Assembly (NCBI GenBank): GCA_900552855.1
Contig: USBG01000008.1
Coordinates: 1-25,803, forward strand
Reading direction: 5' to 3'
From: an uncultured Phascolarctobacterium sp.
Lineage (GTDB): Bacteria; Bacillota; Negativicutes; Acidaminococcales; Acidaminococcaceae
Length of the DNA stretch: 25,803 nt
Each line of letters starts with the position of its first letter. Positions within the stretch are counted from its first letter, which is position 1. Below the pieces are notes generated by a model that saw only the letters and a program-made list of their open reading frames with translations, ran no database searches and was not told where the DNA came from. Position numbers and translations under genes: made by a program. Of the stretch, positions 1 through 8,306 are shown one piece after another.

Positions 1-777
1 CATAACAACCATGCCGGCAATAAGTCCATAAAGAGAAAGATGATGCTCGCCATATTCTCTAGCAGCAGGCAGCAGCTCATCAAAGGAGATAAATACCATA
101 ATACCACCTACAGCAGCAAAAATGATACCAAAAATAATATCATTCATAAAGGGCATTAGAATAAGCCAACCAACCAAAGCACCAACAGGCTCTGCCAGGC
201 CAGACACGAAGGAATACATAAAAGCCTTTTTCTTAGAGCCAGTAGCATAATAAATAGGCACTGATACAGCTATACCCTCTGGAATATTATGGATAGCAAT
301 AGCTACTACAATAGGTATAGCCAAGGCCGGACTCTGCAGCGCAGAAATAAAGGTTGCCAAGCCTTCAGGAAAGTTGTGAACTGCAATGGCAATAGCAGTA
401 AAGGTGCCTGTTCGCATCAGCTTAAAGTTATCTTTATGCACTTCCTCCTCCGCTGCCACAAGCTTTACGTCATGGGGATTTTCCTCTTCAGGCAACAGCT
501 TATCAATCATGGCAATAAGCAGCATGCCAGCAAAAAAGGCCACTACAGTTAACCAACTGCCTTGCTTTTCACCTAGCTCACTAATTAATGTCTTTTGAGC
601 CTCCGCAAATATCTCAATCATAGAAATATAAATCATCACACCAGCCGAAAAGCCTAAACTGATGGACAAAAACTTTTTATTAGTCTGTTTAGTTGCAAAA
701 GCAATAATACTACCAATACCAGTACTAAGACCTGCAATCAAAGTCATTAAGAATGCAAAAAGAATATTTTGATCCAA
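1..777 (-). CDS. zupT: ZIP-family divalent metal transporter (ZupT-like), 3' end outside window
   Basis: Integral inner-membrane carrier expected to import zinc and other divalent metals (Fe, Mn). 259 codons are visible and the frame runs off the left edge. E. coli ZupT is about 257 aa, so only a few C-terminal residues are probably missing. The two ZIP signatures are present: HNFPEG at about residues 134-139 and HNIPEG at about 163-168, both in hydrophobic segments, followed by SGLAEPVGAL near 192-201. A hydrophilic, acidic and His-containing loop (PEEENPHD, EEEVHKD) lies at about 96-116. I chose a TTG start at 777 because the gene has no ATG near the N-terminus and a strong GGAGG lies just upstream (785-790). 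A promoter and a perfect palindrome sit immediately upstream, which suggests metal-dependent repression. Confidence 0.86.
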   Translation of the reverse strand, partial: MDQNILFAFLMTLIAGLSTGIGSIIAFATKQTNKKFLSISLGFSAGVMIYISMIEIFAEAQKTLISELGEKQGSWLTVVAFFAGMLLIAMIDKLLPEEENPHDVKLVAAEEEVHKDNFKLMRTGTFTAIAIAVHNFPEGLATFISALQSPALAIPIVVAIAIHNIPEGIAVSVPIYYATGSKKKAFMYSFVSGLAEPVGALVGWLILMPFMNDIIFGIIFAAVGGIMVFISFDELLPAAREYGEHHLSLYGLIAGMVVM

Positions 778-793
778 ATGTATAACCTCCTTT

Positions 794-817
794 TATAGTT
801 AGCGTAAGCTAACTATA
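794..817. promoter_or_regulatory. Perfect palindrome, probable metalloregulator operator of zupT
   Basis: Inverted repeat with perfect 10-bp arms TATAGTTAGC and GCTAACTATA around GTAA. It starts directly after the proposed -10 hexamer and covers the expected transcription start of zupT, a classic repressor position. The TTAGC/GCTAA core resembles DtxR/IdeR/SirR-type boxes. In the direction of zupT transcription the stem is followed by AAAGGAGG, not a T run, so it is not an intrinsic terminator. The assignment to a DtxR-type regulator is inference. Confidence 0.55.
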
Positions 818-846
818 ATTCTACCATTGCAGTAGGTTTTAGTCAA
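818..846 (-). promoter_or_regulatory. zupT promoter
   Basis: On the minus strand, TTGACT (846-841) and TAGAAT (823-818) are separated by 17 bp. Both are one base from the sigma-70/A consensus. The promoter lies in the short gap between the upstream gene's stop (851) and zupT. Confidence 0.55.
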
Positions 847-850
847 GCTG

Positions 851-2593
851 CTATAAATTATTCTTCAGCTTTTGCCAAGCTTTAGCAAGTGCACTTTCAC
901 TGGCAAAACGCTTCAAGCTATCACCCCAATTTATATGTACTGCATTATCCTGCCACCTGCACTCAATAGGTATGTTCATATTCATTATATGCCAATGGTT
1001 ATCCATTAATTCAAGTCCATTTTTAGCAAAGCTCAGTTTACCAGTAATATGACTAAGAGGAAGCCCTTTATAAACTATGTTTTCAATTCTATAGCAGCCT
1101 TCTATGGATAGACTATCATCGGACTGCTGGCCTTTTATACACAGCTCTACAAAGGTAGAGCCGCTAATTGGCTGGTCAGTTAACAGCTCAACATCCAGTC
1201 CCTCGCCCTTTAGCTGCAGCTCATAATCTCCACTTTCTAGCTCAAAACGTCCAGAATCAATAGTAATAGGCTTACCATTCATCTTACAGCTAATGCCTTG
1301 GCTATAAAGCACCTTATTCTTCAGCAAACAGCTGCCATTAAAGTCTTCAACACAAACTAGCTTGCTGCCTGGAAAATCCACCCTCAGCATCCCCTTAACC
1401 TGCAAGTCAAGATTGCTTTCATCAGCTAATGGTCCTACGCTACCACTAATATGGAAGCCGTCAAAAATATTGATTTCTAAGCCATTCTTCAACAGCAATC
1501 TATCGCTACGCAGCTTCAAATCATAAACAAAAGCATCGTTATAATCTATTTGTCTGCTAACTGTGCCATCAACCCTAATAGTATGACTATAGAGCTTCAT
1601 CTCTAGCCGTTTAATAACAAAGGTGCGTAAATCCTCGCTGATAAATTTACCATCTAAATCCTCTAGGAGTAAGCCTCCACTGCTAAGTGAAATATCACTT
1701 AGATTCCAGCTTACAGAACAAATTGACCAGCCTCTAGCATTACGCTCAAGCTGAACCCTTACATCGGAAATTTCGCCATCTGCCAAGTCCATATTCTTTA
1801 AACCAACAATAGGCTTAATAATATTCCACACCTTGCGTAAGGATATTTTGGCAGCACGTACTAAAAAACGATTGCAGCCATTTTGATTTTGCAGGCTGAT
1901 ATTTTCATCCTCTAGCTGGCAGCTAATATGGTACTCAATTACAGGGTCATTACGCCACACGCCATTAATATTTTCTAAGCGCACTATATTATCATTAATC
2001 GATAGATCAAATATGCCACGCTCCAAATACAGCTTTAAATGCTCCAGAGCAGGCTTATTTATACCTGCAGCCACCGCCAGCTCAGCAGCCTCAGCTGTTT
2101 CTGTACGTAATTCATCCACATATTGCGGCAATAATCTGTGATTATCAAGGGTGTATTCTAGCTTTAAATGCGGCTGACGCAAAATTATTTCCTGTACGTT
2201 CTTTAAAAGCTCCGCAAATTTATCCTTTTTAAAAATGCTTAACAGAATCTGTACAATGCCTGCTCGTATCTCCACCTCATGCACAAAAAGACGTTCTTTA
2301 CCATTGGCATCACACCAAGAAAGATTATAAAGTATAACTCTATCCATCTTAATGCCAGGCGCCTCGCTTACAGTTACAGTGCCATCTAAGAGCATTTGCT
2401 TCGCCAAAAGCTTATTGACCTTATCCAGATAAAAATCTCTGCCTAAGCTATTGAAGGCAAAGGCCATAATAGCAGAAAACGCCAACCACATCAGTTTAAT
2501 ACTAATATCAATAATAGCAATACCGCCAAAAACTACTAAAAAAGCTATAAAGGCGGCTATTAAAATAACTGTTGCCAATATTTTCTTAAGCAT
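851..2593 (-). CDS. AsmA/TamB-like envelope protein, hypothetical
   Basis: A 580-aa protein with a hydrophobic N-terminus (one or two membrane spans at about residues 5-50) and a long, beta-rich remainder with no catalytic motif. Blocks such as the segment reading HLKLEYTLDN near residue 140 and LYLERGIFDLSIN near 190-200, plus alternating hydrophobic/polar strands, recall AsmA/TamB/YhdP-type proteins. Those are anchored in the inner membrane and span the periplasm to move phospholipid or assemble outer-membrane proteins. That role fits a diderm with a TonB receptor in the same window, but the family call rests on overall character only. The start at 2593 has no convincing Shine-Dalgarno; a -10-like TATAAT lies at 2610-2615 (minus) without a good -35. 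The gene ends 73 bp before zupT. Confidence 0.55.
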   Translation of the reverse strand: MLKKILATVILIAAFIAFLVVFGGIAIIDISIKLMWLAFSAIMAFAFNSLGRDFYLDKVNKLLAKQMLLDGTVTVSEAPGIKMDRVILYNLSWCDANGKERLFVHEVEIRAGIVQILLSIFKKDKFAELLKNVQEIILRQPHLKLEYTLDNHRLLPQYVDELRTETAEAAELAVAAGINKPALEHLKLYLERGIFDLSINDNIVRLENINGVWRNDPVIEYHISCQLEDENISLQNQNGCNRFLVRAAKISLRKVWNIIKPIVGLKNMDLADGEISDVRVQLERNARGWSICSVSWNLSDISLSSGGLLLEDLDGKFISEDLRTFVIKRLEMKLYSHTIRVDGTVSRQIDYNDAFVYDLKLRSDRLLLKNGLEINIFDGFHISGSVGPLADESNLDLQVKGMLRVDFPGSKLVCVEDFNGSCLLKNKVLYSQGISCKMNGKPITIDSGRFELESGDYELQLKGEGLDVELLTDQPISGSTFVELCIKGQQSDDSLSIEGCYRIENIVYKGLPLSHITGKLSFAKNGLELMDNHWHIMNMNIPIECRWQDNAVHINWGDSLKRFASESALAKAWQKLKNNL

Positions 2594-2742
2594 ATTATAT
2601 TAATCGCCTATTATACAATAAATAAAAGGCTTTTCCTTTCTTATGATAAATTGCGAATCATGGTCAAATATTCTCACTGCTGAAGTAATAACCATCTTTT
2701 AGTACGTATATTTACATAACATCACTATAAGCTCATTATATC

Positions 2743-2934
2743 ATATCCACATTAAAAGGCGTAAGTTTTCCACAGTTATCCACAAAAACCTCCTAAAGTT
2801 ATCCACAGTGTGTATAACTTTGTGAAAAAATAGTGGATTATCACTACTTATCCACAGATATTGTGTGTAGTTTAGAAAATAAACACAATATCTTTTAAGG
2901 TGATTATGGATTCTGTGGAAGAGGATGTGGAAAA
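2743..2934. other. Cluster of DnaA boxes (candidate origin or DnaA-titration site)
   Basis: Perfect TTATCCACA boxes occur at 2776-2784, 2799-2807 and 2848-2856. An inverted TTATACACA box lies at 2809-2817. One-mismatch boxes are at 2743-2751 (ATATCCACA), 2766-2774 (TTTTCCACA) and 2926-2934 (minus), and a weaker one at 2914-2922 (minus). Four perfect and three near-perfect sites in under 200 bp is far above chance. The flanks, especially 2640-2750, are AT-rich. No dnaA or dnaN is in the window. All genes to the right up to 13166 are transcribed toward the cluster, which would be head-on for forks leaving an origin here. I do not see a convincing DnaA-trio array. An origin, a datA/DARS-like locus, or DnaA-controlled transcription are all possible. 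Confidence 0.65.
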
Positions 2935-3202
2935 GTATCCTTGCACTAATGCCTACAAAAGCCTGAATGAAAAACCTTCAACGCTTTCAGTTCCACTGTT
3001 TTAGATATATACTAATAGACAGTTGCTAAGACCATTGATGCTAGGAAATGCGCCGACATTGTACGCTACTAATACTCATAGACACAGAATAATGACCTAG
3101 CGTTAAAACAAAACAACACCGCTGTTGAGGTATGTACTAATGCCCCTTAATGCTAGCAGAATTGACAATGTAGACAGGAACTTAAAAATACGGTTATACA
3201 AT
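2935..3202. other. Gene-free spacer with scattered ACTAAT motifs
   Basis: I find no open reading frame with a ribosome-binding site and no recognisable RNA gene here. The only pattern is the hexamer ACTAAT at 2945, 3011, 3068 and 3136, three of them preceded by T, spaced 57-68 bp. The sequence around the copies is poorly conserved, so this may be chance or a very decayed repeat. Confidence 0.3.
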
Positions 3203-3232
3203 AAAAAAAGCGCTAGAACTAAGTTCTAGCGC
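3203..3232 (-). terminator. Intrinsic terminator after tRNA-Lys
   Basis: On the minus strand a perfect 10-bp stem (GCGCTAGAAC with GTTCTAGCGC) around a 3-nt loop is followed by seven T residues (3209-3203). It sits 10 bp beyond the encoded CCA end of the tRNA. Confidence 0.9.
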
Positions 3233-3242
3233 GTTATTATCA

Positions 3243-3318
3243 TGGTGATCCACCCGCGACTCGAACGCGGGACACCCTGATTAAAAGTCAGGTGCTCTAC
3301 CGACTGAGCTAGTGGATC
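3243..3318 (-). tRNA. tRNA-Lys (anticodon UUU)
   Basis: A 76-nt cloverleaf including an encoded CCA. The acceptor stem GATCCAC pairs with GTGGATC, followed by discriminator A and CCA. The D arm begins GCTC, the anticodon arm is CCTGA-CTTTTAA-TCAGG with anticodon TTT, and the T arm carries the GTTCGAGTC loop. A consensus promoter lies upstream and a strong terminator follows, so it is its own transcription unit, possibly also reached by read-through from purA. Confidence 0.96.
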
Positions 3319-3332
3319 ACGAATCTATATCA

Positions 3333-3349
3333 GTTGTCATCACGACAAC
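3333..3349. repeat. Hairpin in the tRNA-Lys leader
   Basis: Perfect inverted repeat GTTGTC / GACAAC around ATCAC, between the -10 box and the 5' end of the tRNA. In the transcript it would form a small stem-loop about 15 nt before the mature tRNA. It could aid 5' processing or be an operator; function unknown. Confidence 0.5.
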
Positions 3350-3355
3350 GATATA

Positions 3356-3384
3356 ATTATACTCATTTAGACTTTAATTGTCAA
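3356..3384 (-). promoter_or_regulatory. Consensus promoter of tRNA-Lys
   Basis: On the minus strand a perfect TTGACA (3384-3379) and a perfect TATAAT (3361-3356) are separated by exactly 17 bp. It lies in the gap after purA (stop at 3404), so the tRNA does not depend on the purine genes. Confidence 0.88.
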
Positions 3385-3403
3385 TACCTTTTATCAAAAC
3401 TTT

Positions 3404-4723
3404 TTATTTTTTTGCAGGCTCACTGCCATTTCTAATTAGCAGCTCATGAAGAACTATGGTTTGTTCACGATTAGGACCAACAGACACAATTCCCAGCTCT
3501 ACACCAGCAACTTGACTCAAACGCTCAAGATATTTTTTGGCATTTTCCGGTAAATCATCGTAATAGCGTACATTGGAAATATCCGTCATCCAACCGTCAA
3601 ACTCTTCATAAATTGGTTCAACCTGCGCCATTACCTTAAGACTAGCAGGGATACGGTTGATAACCTCATCGCCAATTTTATAGCCTACGCACATTTTAAT
3701 CTTAGGCATTTGGTCTAAAATATCAAGACGTGTAATTGCCAAATAGTCAATGCTATTAAGGCGTGCGCTATAACGAAGCATAAATGCATCAAGCCAACCG
3801 CAACGACGCGGACGACCAGTTACAGTGCCATACTCGTGACCTGTTTCACGAATTTGATGACCAGGACCATCAGCATCCAGTAATTCAGTAATAAAGGGAC
3901 CTTCACCAACACGAGTAGTATACGCCTTTACTACACCTACAACATGGTCAATATAACGGGGACCAACACCACTGCCTGTGGAAGCATTACCAGCAGTAGG
4001 ATTAGAGCTGGTTACATAGGGATAGGTGCCATGATCAATGTCCAAGAAGGTTGCCTGTGCACCTTCAAAAAGCACATTCTTATCATTTTCAAACAGCTCA
4101 TCTAAAACGACGCCAGTATCAGCAACATAAGGACGCAGCTCCTCTGCATAAGCAAGATATTCGTTGAGTACAGTTTCGTAATCAAAGGGTTCAGCGCCAT
4201 AAATCTTAGTCAAAATCTGATTTTTGGCTTCCATATTTGCCTTCAGCTTTTCAGCAAAGGTATCAGGCTCCATTAAATCACATACACGTATACCAATACG
4301 AGCAATCTTATCCATATAGCAGGGACCAATACCACCCTTAGTAGTACCAATCTTGTGAGCACCTAAGGCCTCCTCCTGCAGTTCATCCAAGCGCCAGTGA
4401 TAAGGCAGCACCACGTGAGCACGATTAGAGATTACCAAATTATTGCAGGAAATACCCTTTTCTCGCATACCCTCAATCTCTGCTAAAACAACGCCCGGAT
4501 TAATAACAACGCCATTACCCAAGACATTAATCTTATCCTTAAACAATACGCCTGAAGGCAGCAAACGCAGCTTATAATTTACATTATTAACTACAACAGT
4601 ATGACCCGCATTGGAGCCGCCACTATAACGGACAACAGCATCAGCCTTTTGTGCTAAATAATCAACAATTTTACCTTTTCCCTCATCGCCCCATTGAGCG
4701 CCTAATACAACAACAGATGACAT
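3404..4723 (-). CDS. purA: Adenylosuccinate synthetase
   Basis: Cytoplasmic GTP-dependent enzyme joining IMP and aspartate to adenylosuccinate, the first step from IMP to AMP. At 439 aa it is slightly longer than the usual ~430, with a short Lys-ending tail. Diagnostic motifs are the P-loop GDEGKGK (residues 12-18), NAGHT (38-42) with the catalytic His, GTTKGGIGP (126-134) and GRPRRCGWLD near 300, which contacts substrate. The ATG at 4723 follows AAGGAGAG at good spacing. It lies 17 bp downstream of purB on the same strand, so the two steps from IMP to AMP are co-transcribed. Confidence 0.97.
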   Translation of the reverse strand: MSSVVVLGAQWGDEGKGKIVDYLAQKADAVVRYSGGSNAGHTVVVNNVNYKLRLLPSGVLFKDKINVLGNGVVINPGVVLAEIEGMREKGISCNNLVISNRAHVVLPYHWRLDELQEEALGAHKIGTTKGGIGPCYMDKIARIGIRVCDLMEPDTFAEKLKANMEAKNQILTKIYGAEPFDYETVLNEYLAYAEELRPYVADTGVVLDELFENDKNVLFEGAQATFLDIDHGTYPYVTSSNPTAGNASTGSGVGPRYIDHVVGVVKAYTTRVGEGPFITELLDADGPGHQIRETGHEYGTVTGRPRRCGWLDAFMLRYSARLNSIDYLAITRLDILDQMPKIKMCVGYKIGDEVINRIPASLKVMAQVEPIYEEFDGWMTDISNVRYYDDLPENAKKYLERLSQVAGVELGIVSVGPNREQTIVLHELLIRNGSEPAKK

Positions 4724-4740
4724 AGTTGGTCTCTCCTTAC

Positions 4741-6033
4741 TTATAAACCAAATCTAGCAAAAATTAAATCTACGTTTTTCAGCATAGGCTGCGGATCAAA
4801 GCAAGCCTCAATTTCTGCATCAGTAAGATATTCTTTAATATCCTGATCATGCTCAACATTAGTCTTAAAGTCTGCTCCCTCAAGCCAACGTGCCATAGCA
4901 TTGCGCTGTACCCATTTATAAGCATCCGCACGAAGAACACCCTTGGTAACAAGAGCAATAAGCAGGTTTTGACTAAAAATAAGGCCACCAGTTTTATTAA
5001 GATTAGCCAGCATAGCGTCAGGATATACTAAAAGCTTATCAATAATATTAGTAAACTTTCTCAGCATATGATCCAGTGCAATGGATGCATCTGGTAAAAC
5101 AACACGCTCTACAGAAGAATGAGAGATATCACGCTCATGCCACAGAGTAACATCCTCCAAGCCTGCAACTGCATAGCCACGCAAAAGACGAGCCATACCA
5201 GAAACCTTTTCGCAGGTAATGGGATTGCGCTTGTGAGGCATTGCAGAGCTGCCCTTCTGTCCAGGAGAGAAAAACTCTTCAACCTCGCGGATATCAGTAC
5301 GCTGTAGGTTGCGAATCTCTGTAGCCATTTTATCCAAAGAAGAGCCAATGATTGCCAAAGTAGTCAAATAATGAGCATGACGGTCACGCTGAATAACCTG
5401 TGTAGCCAAACGCACCGGAGTCAGGCCCAGCTTCTCACATACATATTTCTCCACCAAGGGATCAATATTAGAATAGGTACCAACTGCACCGGACAGCTTG
5501 CCAACGGCCATCAGCTTACGGGCCTGAGCTAAACGCTCCATATTACGCTCAGTTTCTGCCATCCATAGCAAAAACTTCATACCAAAGGTCATAGGCTCTG
5601 CATGAATACCATGAGTACGACCAATCATAACAGTATATTTAAACTCAGCAGCACGACGCTTTAATACAGCATGAAATTTTTCCAAATGCTGCATAAGTAA
5701 ATCAGCAGCCTGAACTGTCATGTAGCATAAAGCAGTATCCTTAACATCACTAGAGGTTAATCCTTTATGAATATATTTGGATGCATCGCCAACATACTCA
5801 GCCACATTAGTCAAAAAAGCAATAATATCGTGGTTTGTTACTGCTTCAATCTCCTTAATGCGCTCTAAGCGAAAATCAGCCTTCTCCTGAATATCCTTTA
5901 AGGCATCATCAGGAACATTACCAAGCTTGTTCATAGCTTCGCAGGCAAGCACCTCTACCTTAAGCATTGTTCGGAATTCGTTCTCTAAAGCCCAGATATT
6001 ACCCATTTCAGGATGAGTATAACGGTCAATCAT
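4741..6033 (-). CDS. purB: Adenylosuccinate lyase
   Basis: Fumarase/aspartase-superfamily enzyme that releases fumarate from adenylosuccinate (giving AMP) and from SAICAR in the de novo pathway. At 430 aa it has the normal length of the Bacillus-type enzyme. Visible motifs are TSSD (93-96), GRTHG.HAEP (138-146) with a catalytic His, and the flexible signature loop GSSAMPHKRNP (261-271) with the catalytic Ser. The ATG at 6033 is preceded by a GGAGG-type site (AGGGAGGAAG). First gene of the purB-purA pair, with a plausible promoter and PurBox-like sites upstream. Confidence 0.97.
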   Translation of the reverse strand: MIDRYTHPEMGNIWALENEFRTMLKVEVLACEAMNKLGNVPDDALKDIQEKADFRLERIKEIEAVTNHDIIAFLTNVAEYVGDASKYIHKGLTSSDVKDTALCYMTVQAADLLMQHLEKFHAVLKRRAAEFKYTVMIGRTHGIHAEPMTFGMKFLLWMAETERNMERLAQARKLMAVGKLSGAVGTYSNIDPLVEKYVCEKLGLTPVRLATQVIQRDRHAHYLTTLAIIGSSLDKMATEIRNLQRTDIREVEEFFSPGQKGSSAMPHKRNPITCEKVSGMARLLRGYAVAGLEDVTLWHERDISHSSVERVVLPDASIALDHMLRKFTNIIDKLLVYPDAMLANLNKTGGLIFSQNLLIALVTKGVLRADAYKWVQRNAMARWLEGADFKTNVEHDQDIKEYLTDAEIEACFDPQPMLKNVDLIFARFGL

Positions 6034-6126
6034 TGTTGTTCTTCCTCCCTAAGATACATTCTTTTGTGAAGAAATATCTAAAAAACTAAAATAGATTCTA
6101 AAATGATTTACTATTCACCTGTTTTT

Positions 6127-6155
6127 ATAATAGCATTTTCTTTTTTAGCTTGCAA
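6127..6155 (-). promoter_or_regulatory. Probable purB-purA promoter
   Basis: Minus-strand TTGCAA (6155-6150) and TATTAT (6132-6127) with a 17-bp spacer, about 90 bp before the purB start and just downstream of the PurBox-like pair. Moderate match to consensus. Confidence 0.4.
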
Positions 6156-6156
6156 T

Positions 6157-6200
6157 AGTCTCGAATGTTTACAGGGCTCCATATTAAATTGTTCGGAAAA
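6157..6200. promoter_or_regulatory. PurBox-like inverted pair upstream of purB
   Basis: On the minus strand 6200-6188 reads TTTTCCGAACAAT, 12 of 13 matches to the Bacillus PurR box AWWWCCGAACWWT. A degenerate box in the opposite orientation (TCGAAT core, 6157-6169) faces it with about 18 bp between boxes, close to the 16-17 bp of known pairs. The location directly upstream of the purB promoter suggests PRPP-dependent PurR control; inference. Confidence 0.42.
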
Positions 6201-6225
6201 TTTGCACATTTATGTCACTATTTTT

Positions 6226-6819
6226 TTACAAATTCAGCTTTTTACTATAAACAATAGTTGCCTGTGGTCCAAGCTCTGGCAACACCTCGTTGGTAAAGCT
6301 ATCAGCCTGTAAAAATCCGCGACGTAAATAGTAATCATAATCACAGGTTTCATCAGCCCACAACAGCATTTTATCAACACCTGTTTCCCTAGCCTTAAGC
6401 TCTACGTTCTGTAATAGCTGTTTGCCACCACCACCAATTTTGCTTAAGAAAAGGCACAGCAAAAGGTCATCACGGTTAGCACGCTTCAGCATTTGGTCTC
6501 CATTATAATGGAGATACCGTAAATAGCTTTGTGCTAAAATACGCTCTCTTTGAGTAAATTTATAAACCTGGCTCAAAAACCATTCACCACTATGATTATG
6601 CTCGTTTGCTTTAGCTGCCAATAAAAAGGCCTGCATTTTGGCATCATCATCCACCAGCTTAAAGGAATACTCTGTACTGCGACAATAATAGCGCACCATA
6701 GCCTCATAAACAAAATGTTTGAATTTTAAGCTTTCCTCACGTAGCTCATCTCCCCATATATCGTAGGTAAGCTTAGCTGCTTCTTCGATATCCTCCATAT
6801 TAAAGGTTTGAATACGCAT
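6226..6819 (-). CDS. GNAT-family N-acetyltransferase
   Basis: 197-aa cytoplasmic protein. A beta-strand/helix pattern with GGGGKQLLQNVELKARE at about residues 133-149 matches GNAT motif A (the acetyl-CoA pyrophosphate loop). It is followed by a strand (VDKMLLWADE) and a Tyr-rich YDYYLRRGF segment near 162-170, the common motif B ending of GNATs. The N-terminal third is less typical. Substrate unknown. ATG at 6819 with GAGAGG upstream. It lies between dnaB (with its own terminator) and purB, all on the minus strand, so it may have a separate promoter. Confidence 0.75.
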   Translation of the reverse strand: MRIQTFNMEDIEEAAKLTYDIWGDELREESLKFKHFVYEAMVRYYCRSTEYSFKLVDDDAKMQAFLLAAKANEHNHSGEWFLSQVYKFTQRERILAQSYLRYLHYNGDQMLKRANRDDLLLCLFLSKIGGGGKQLLQNVELKARETGVDKMLLWADETCDYDYYLRRGFLQADSFTNEVLPELGPQATIVYSKKLNL

Positions 6820-6859
6820 TTTCCACGTCCTCTCTATAATACTCTAAACTACATATCTA

Positions 6860-6901
6860 CAAACAAAGGGATAGTCCCAAGCCTTAGCCTGGAGCTATCC
6901 C
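6860..6901 (-). terminator. Intrinsic terminator after dnaB
   Basis: On the minus strand GGGATAG (6901-6895) pairs with CTATCCC (6874-6868), with further partial pairing inside, followed by TTTGTTTG (6867-6860). It sits right after the dnaB stop at 6917. Confidence 0.75.
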
Positions 6902-6916
6902 CTCAAATTTTCATAA

Positions 6917-8275
6917 CTATTTAACATCGCGGTTAGTCATGCTGATGAACTTGGTATACTGTTTATGGAAGAACAGATTAACCGTGTCCACAGGGCCATT
7001 ACGGTGCTTAGCTATAATAAGCTCTGTATGTTTATTTTCTGTTTCCGGATTATAATAATCCTCACGATACAGGAAGGCTACAATATCTGCATCCTGCTCC
7101 AAAGAGCCAGATTCACGCAGGTCACTAAGCATAGGTCGCTTAATATTTCTGCTTTCTACGCTACGACTCAGCTGAGAAAGCGAAATTACAGGAACATTAA
7201 GCTCACGAGCCAATGCCTTCAAAGAACGAGAGATTTCAGAAACCTCCTGTTGGCGGTCGCCAGAGCTGCTACGCTTGCCGCTACCCTGCATCAGCTGCAG
7301 ATAATCGACAACAATAAGGTCCAAGCCATGCTCTGCCTTTAAGCGACGTGCACGACTACGCATCTCCATAGCAGTAATACCCGCTGTATCATCAATATAA
7401 ATCTTGGCCTTGCTCATTACATCACAAGCAGCCCACAGTGCTTCCCAGTCGGAATCCTGCAGCTCGCCTACCTTTAAGCGTTGGCTATCAATATTAGCCT
7501 CTGCACAAAGCATACGGCTAACCAGCTGCTCCTTACTCATTTCCAAGCTAAAGAAGGCAACGCTTTTAGGCTCGCCACCAACCTTTTTGTGAGCACGCAA
7601 AGCAACATTTTGCACAATATTCAGCGCCAAAGCAGTTTTACCCATAGAGGGACGTGCTGCCAGAATAATAAAGTCTGACGGCTGCAAACCACTGGTCAGC
7701 TTATCCAAATCAATAAAGCCTGTAGGCAAACCAGTCAGACCGCCCTTATTATAGAGCATCTTCTCCAGTGTCTGCACAGAATCCATAAGTACATCGCTAA
7801 TAGCTGTAAACTCCGCCTTTTTCTTACGGTTGGAAATTTCCAAGATACGGCTTTCCGCAGTATCTAAAAGAACGCCTACATCGTCGTTAGCCTCGTAGCC
7901 CATGGTAGCAATTTCTGTAGATACGCGCACCAGCTGACGCAGTACAGATTTTTCAGCCACAATCTCAGCATGATACTTAATATTAGCCGCAGTTGGTACT
8001 GCATTGGCAAGACCAGTAACATAGGCTATACCACCTATATCCTCCAGCTTGTTATCTCGGCGCAAAATCTCTGTTACGGTAACAAGATCCACAGCCTCAT
8101 TTTTATTATAGAGCTCCAACATCGCGTTAAAAATTACACGGTGAGACTCACGATAAAAATCGCTGCTGCTCAGAATCTCTGTTGCCTTGGCTATAGCTTC
8201 CTTATCAAGAAGCATGGCACATAGTACGCATTGCTCAGCTTCTATATTTTGAGGTGGAACTCTATCTTGCATCAT
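6917..8275 (-). CDS. dnaB: Replicative DNA helicase DnaB
   Basis: Hexameric 5'-3' helicase of the replication fork (called dnaC in B. subtilis). 452 aa, normal length. The N-terminal domain carries VPPQNIEAEQCVL at 6-18; the RecA-like domain has Walker A ARPSMGKT (about 207-214), Walker B VVDYLQLM (about 322-329) and the C-terminal QLSRSVE/RPMLSDLRESG region. Two adjacent Met codons open the frame; I keep the first because AAGGGG lies 10 nt before it. Its leader (8276-8360) contains two tandem palindromes. Placement next to rplI and gdpP is the usual Firmicute order. Confidence 0.97.
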   Translation of the reverse strand: MMQDRVPPQNIEAEQCVLCAMLLDKEAIAKATEILSSSDFYRESHRVIFNAMLELYNKNEAVDLVTVTEILRRDNKLEDIGGIAYVTGLANAVPTAANIKYHAEIVAEKSVLRQLVRVSTEIATMGYEANDDVGVLLDTAESRILEISNRKKKAEFTAISDVLMDSVQTLEKMLYNKGGLTGLPTGFIDLDKLTSGLQPSDFIILAARPSMGKTALALNIVQNVALRAHKKVGGEPKSVAFFSLEMSKEQLVSRMLCAEANIDSQRLKVGELQDSDWEALWAACDVMSKAKIYIDDTAGITAMEMRSRARRLKAEHGLDLIVVDYLQLMQGSGKRSSSGDRQQEVSEISRSLKALARELNVPVISLSQLSRSVESRNIKRPMLSDLRESGSLEQDADIVAFLYREDYYNPETENKHTELIIAKHRNGPVDTVNLFFHKQYTKFISMTNRDVK

Positions 8276-8306
8276 GATTATATGACCCCTTTATATAAAT
8301 AAAATG

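Noticed and set aside
794..817. Palindrome before zupT as a terminator of the AsmA/TamB-like gene
   Set aside because: On the minus strand the stem is followed by AAAGGAGG, with no T run, and it directly follows a promoter.
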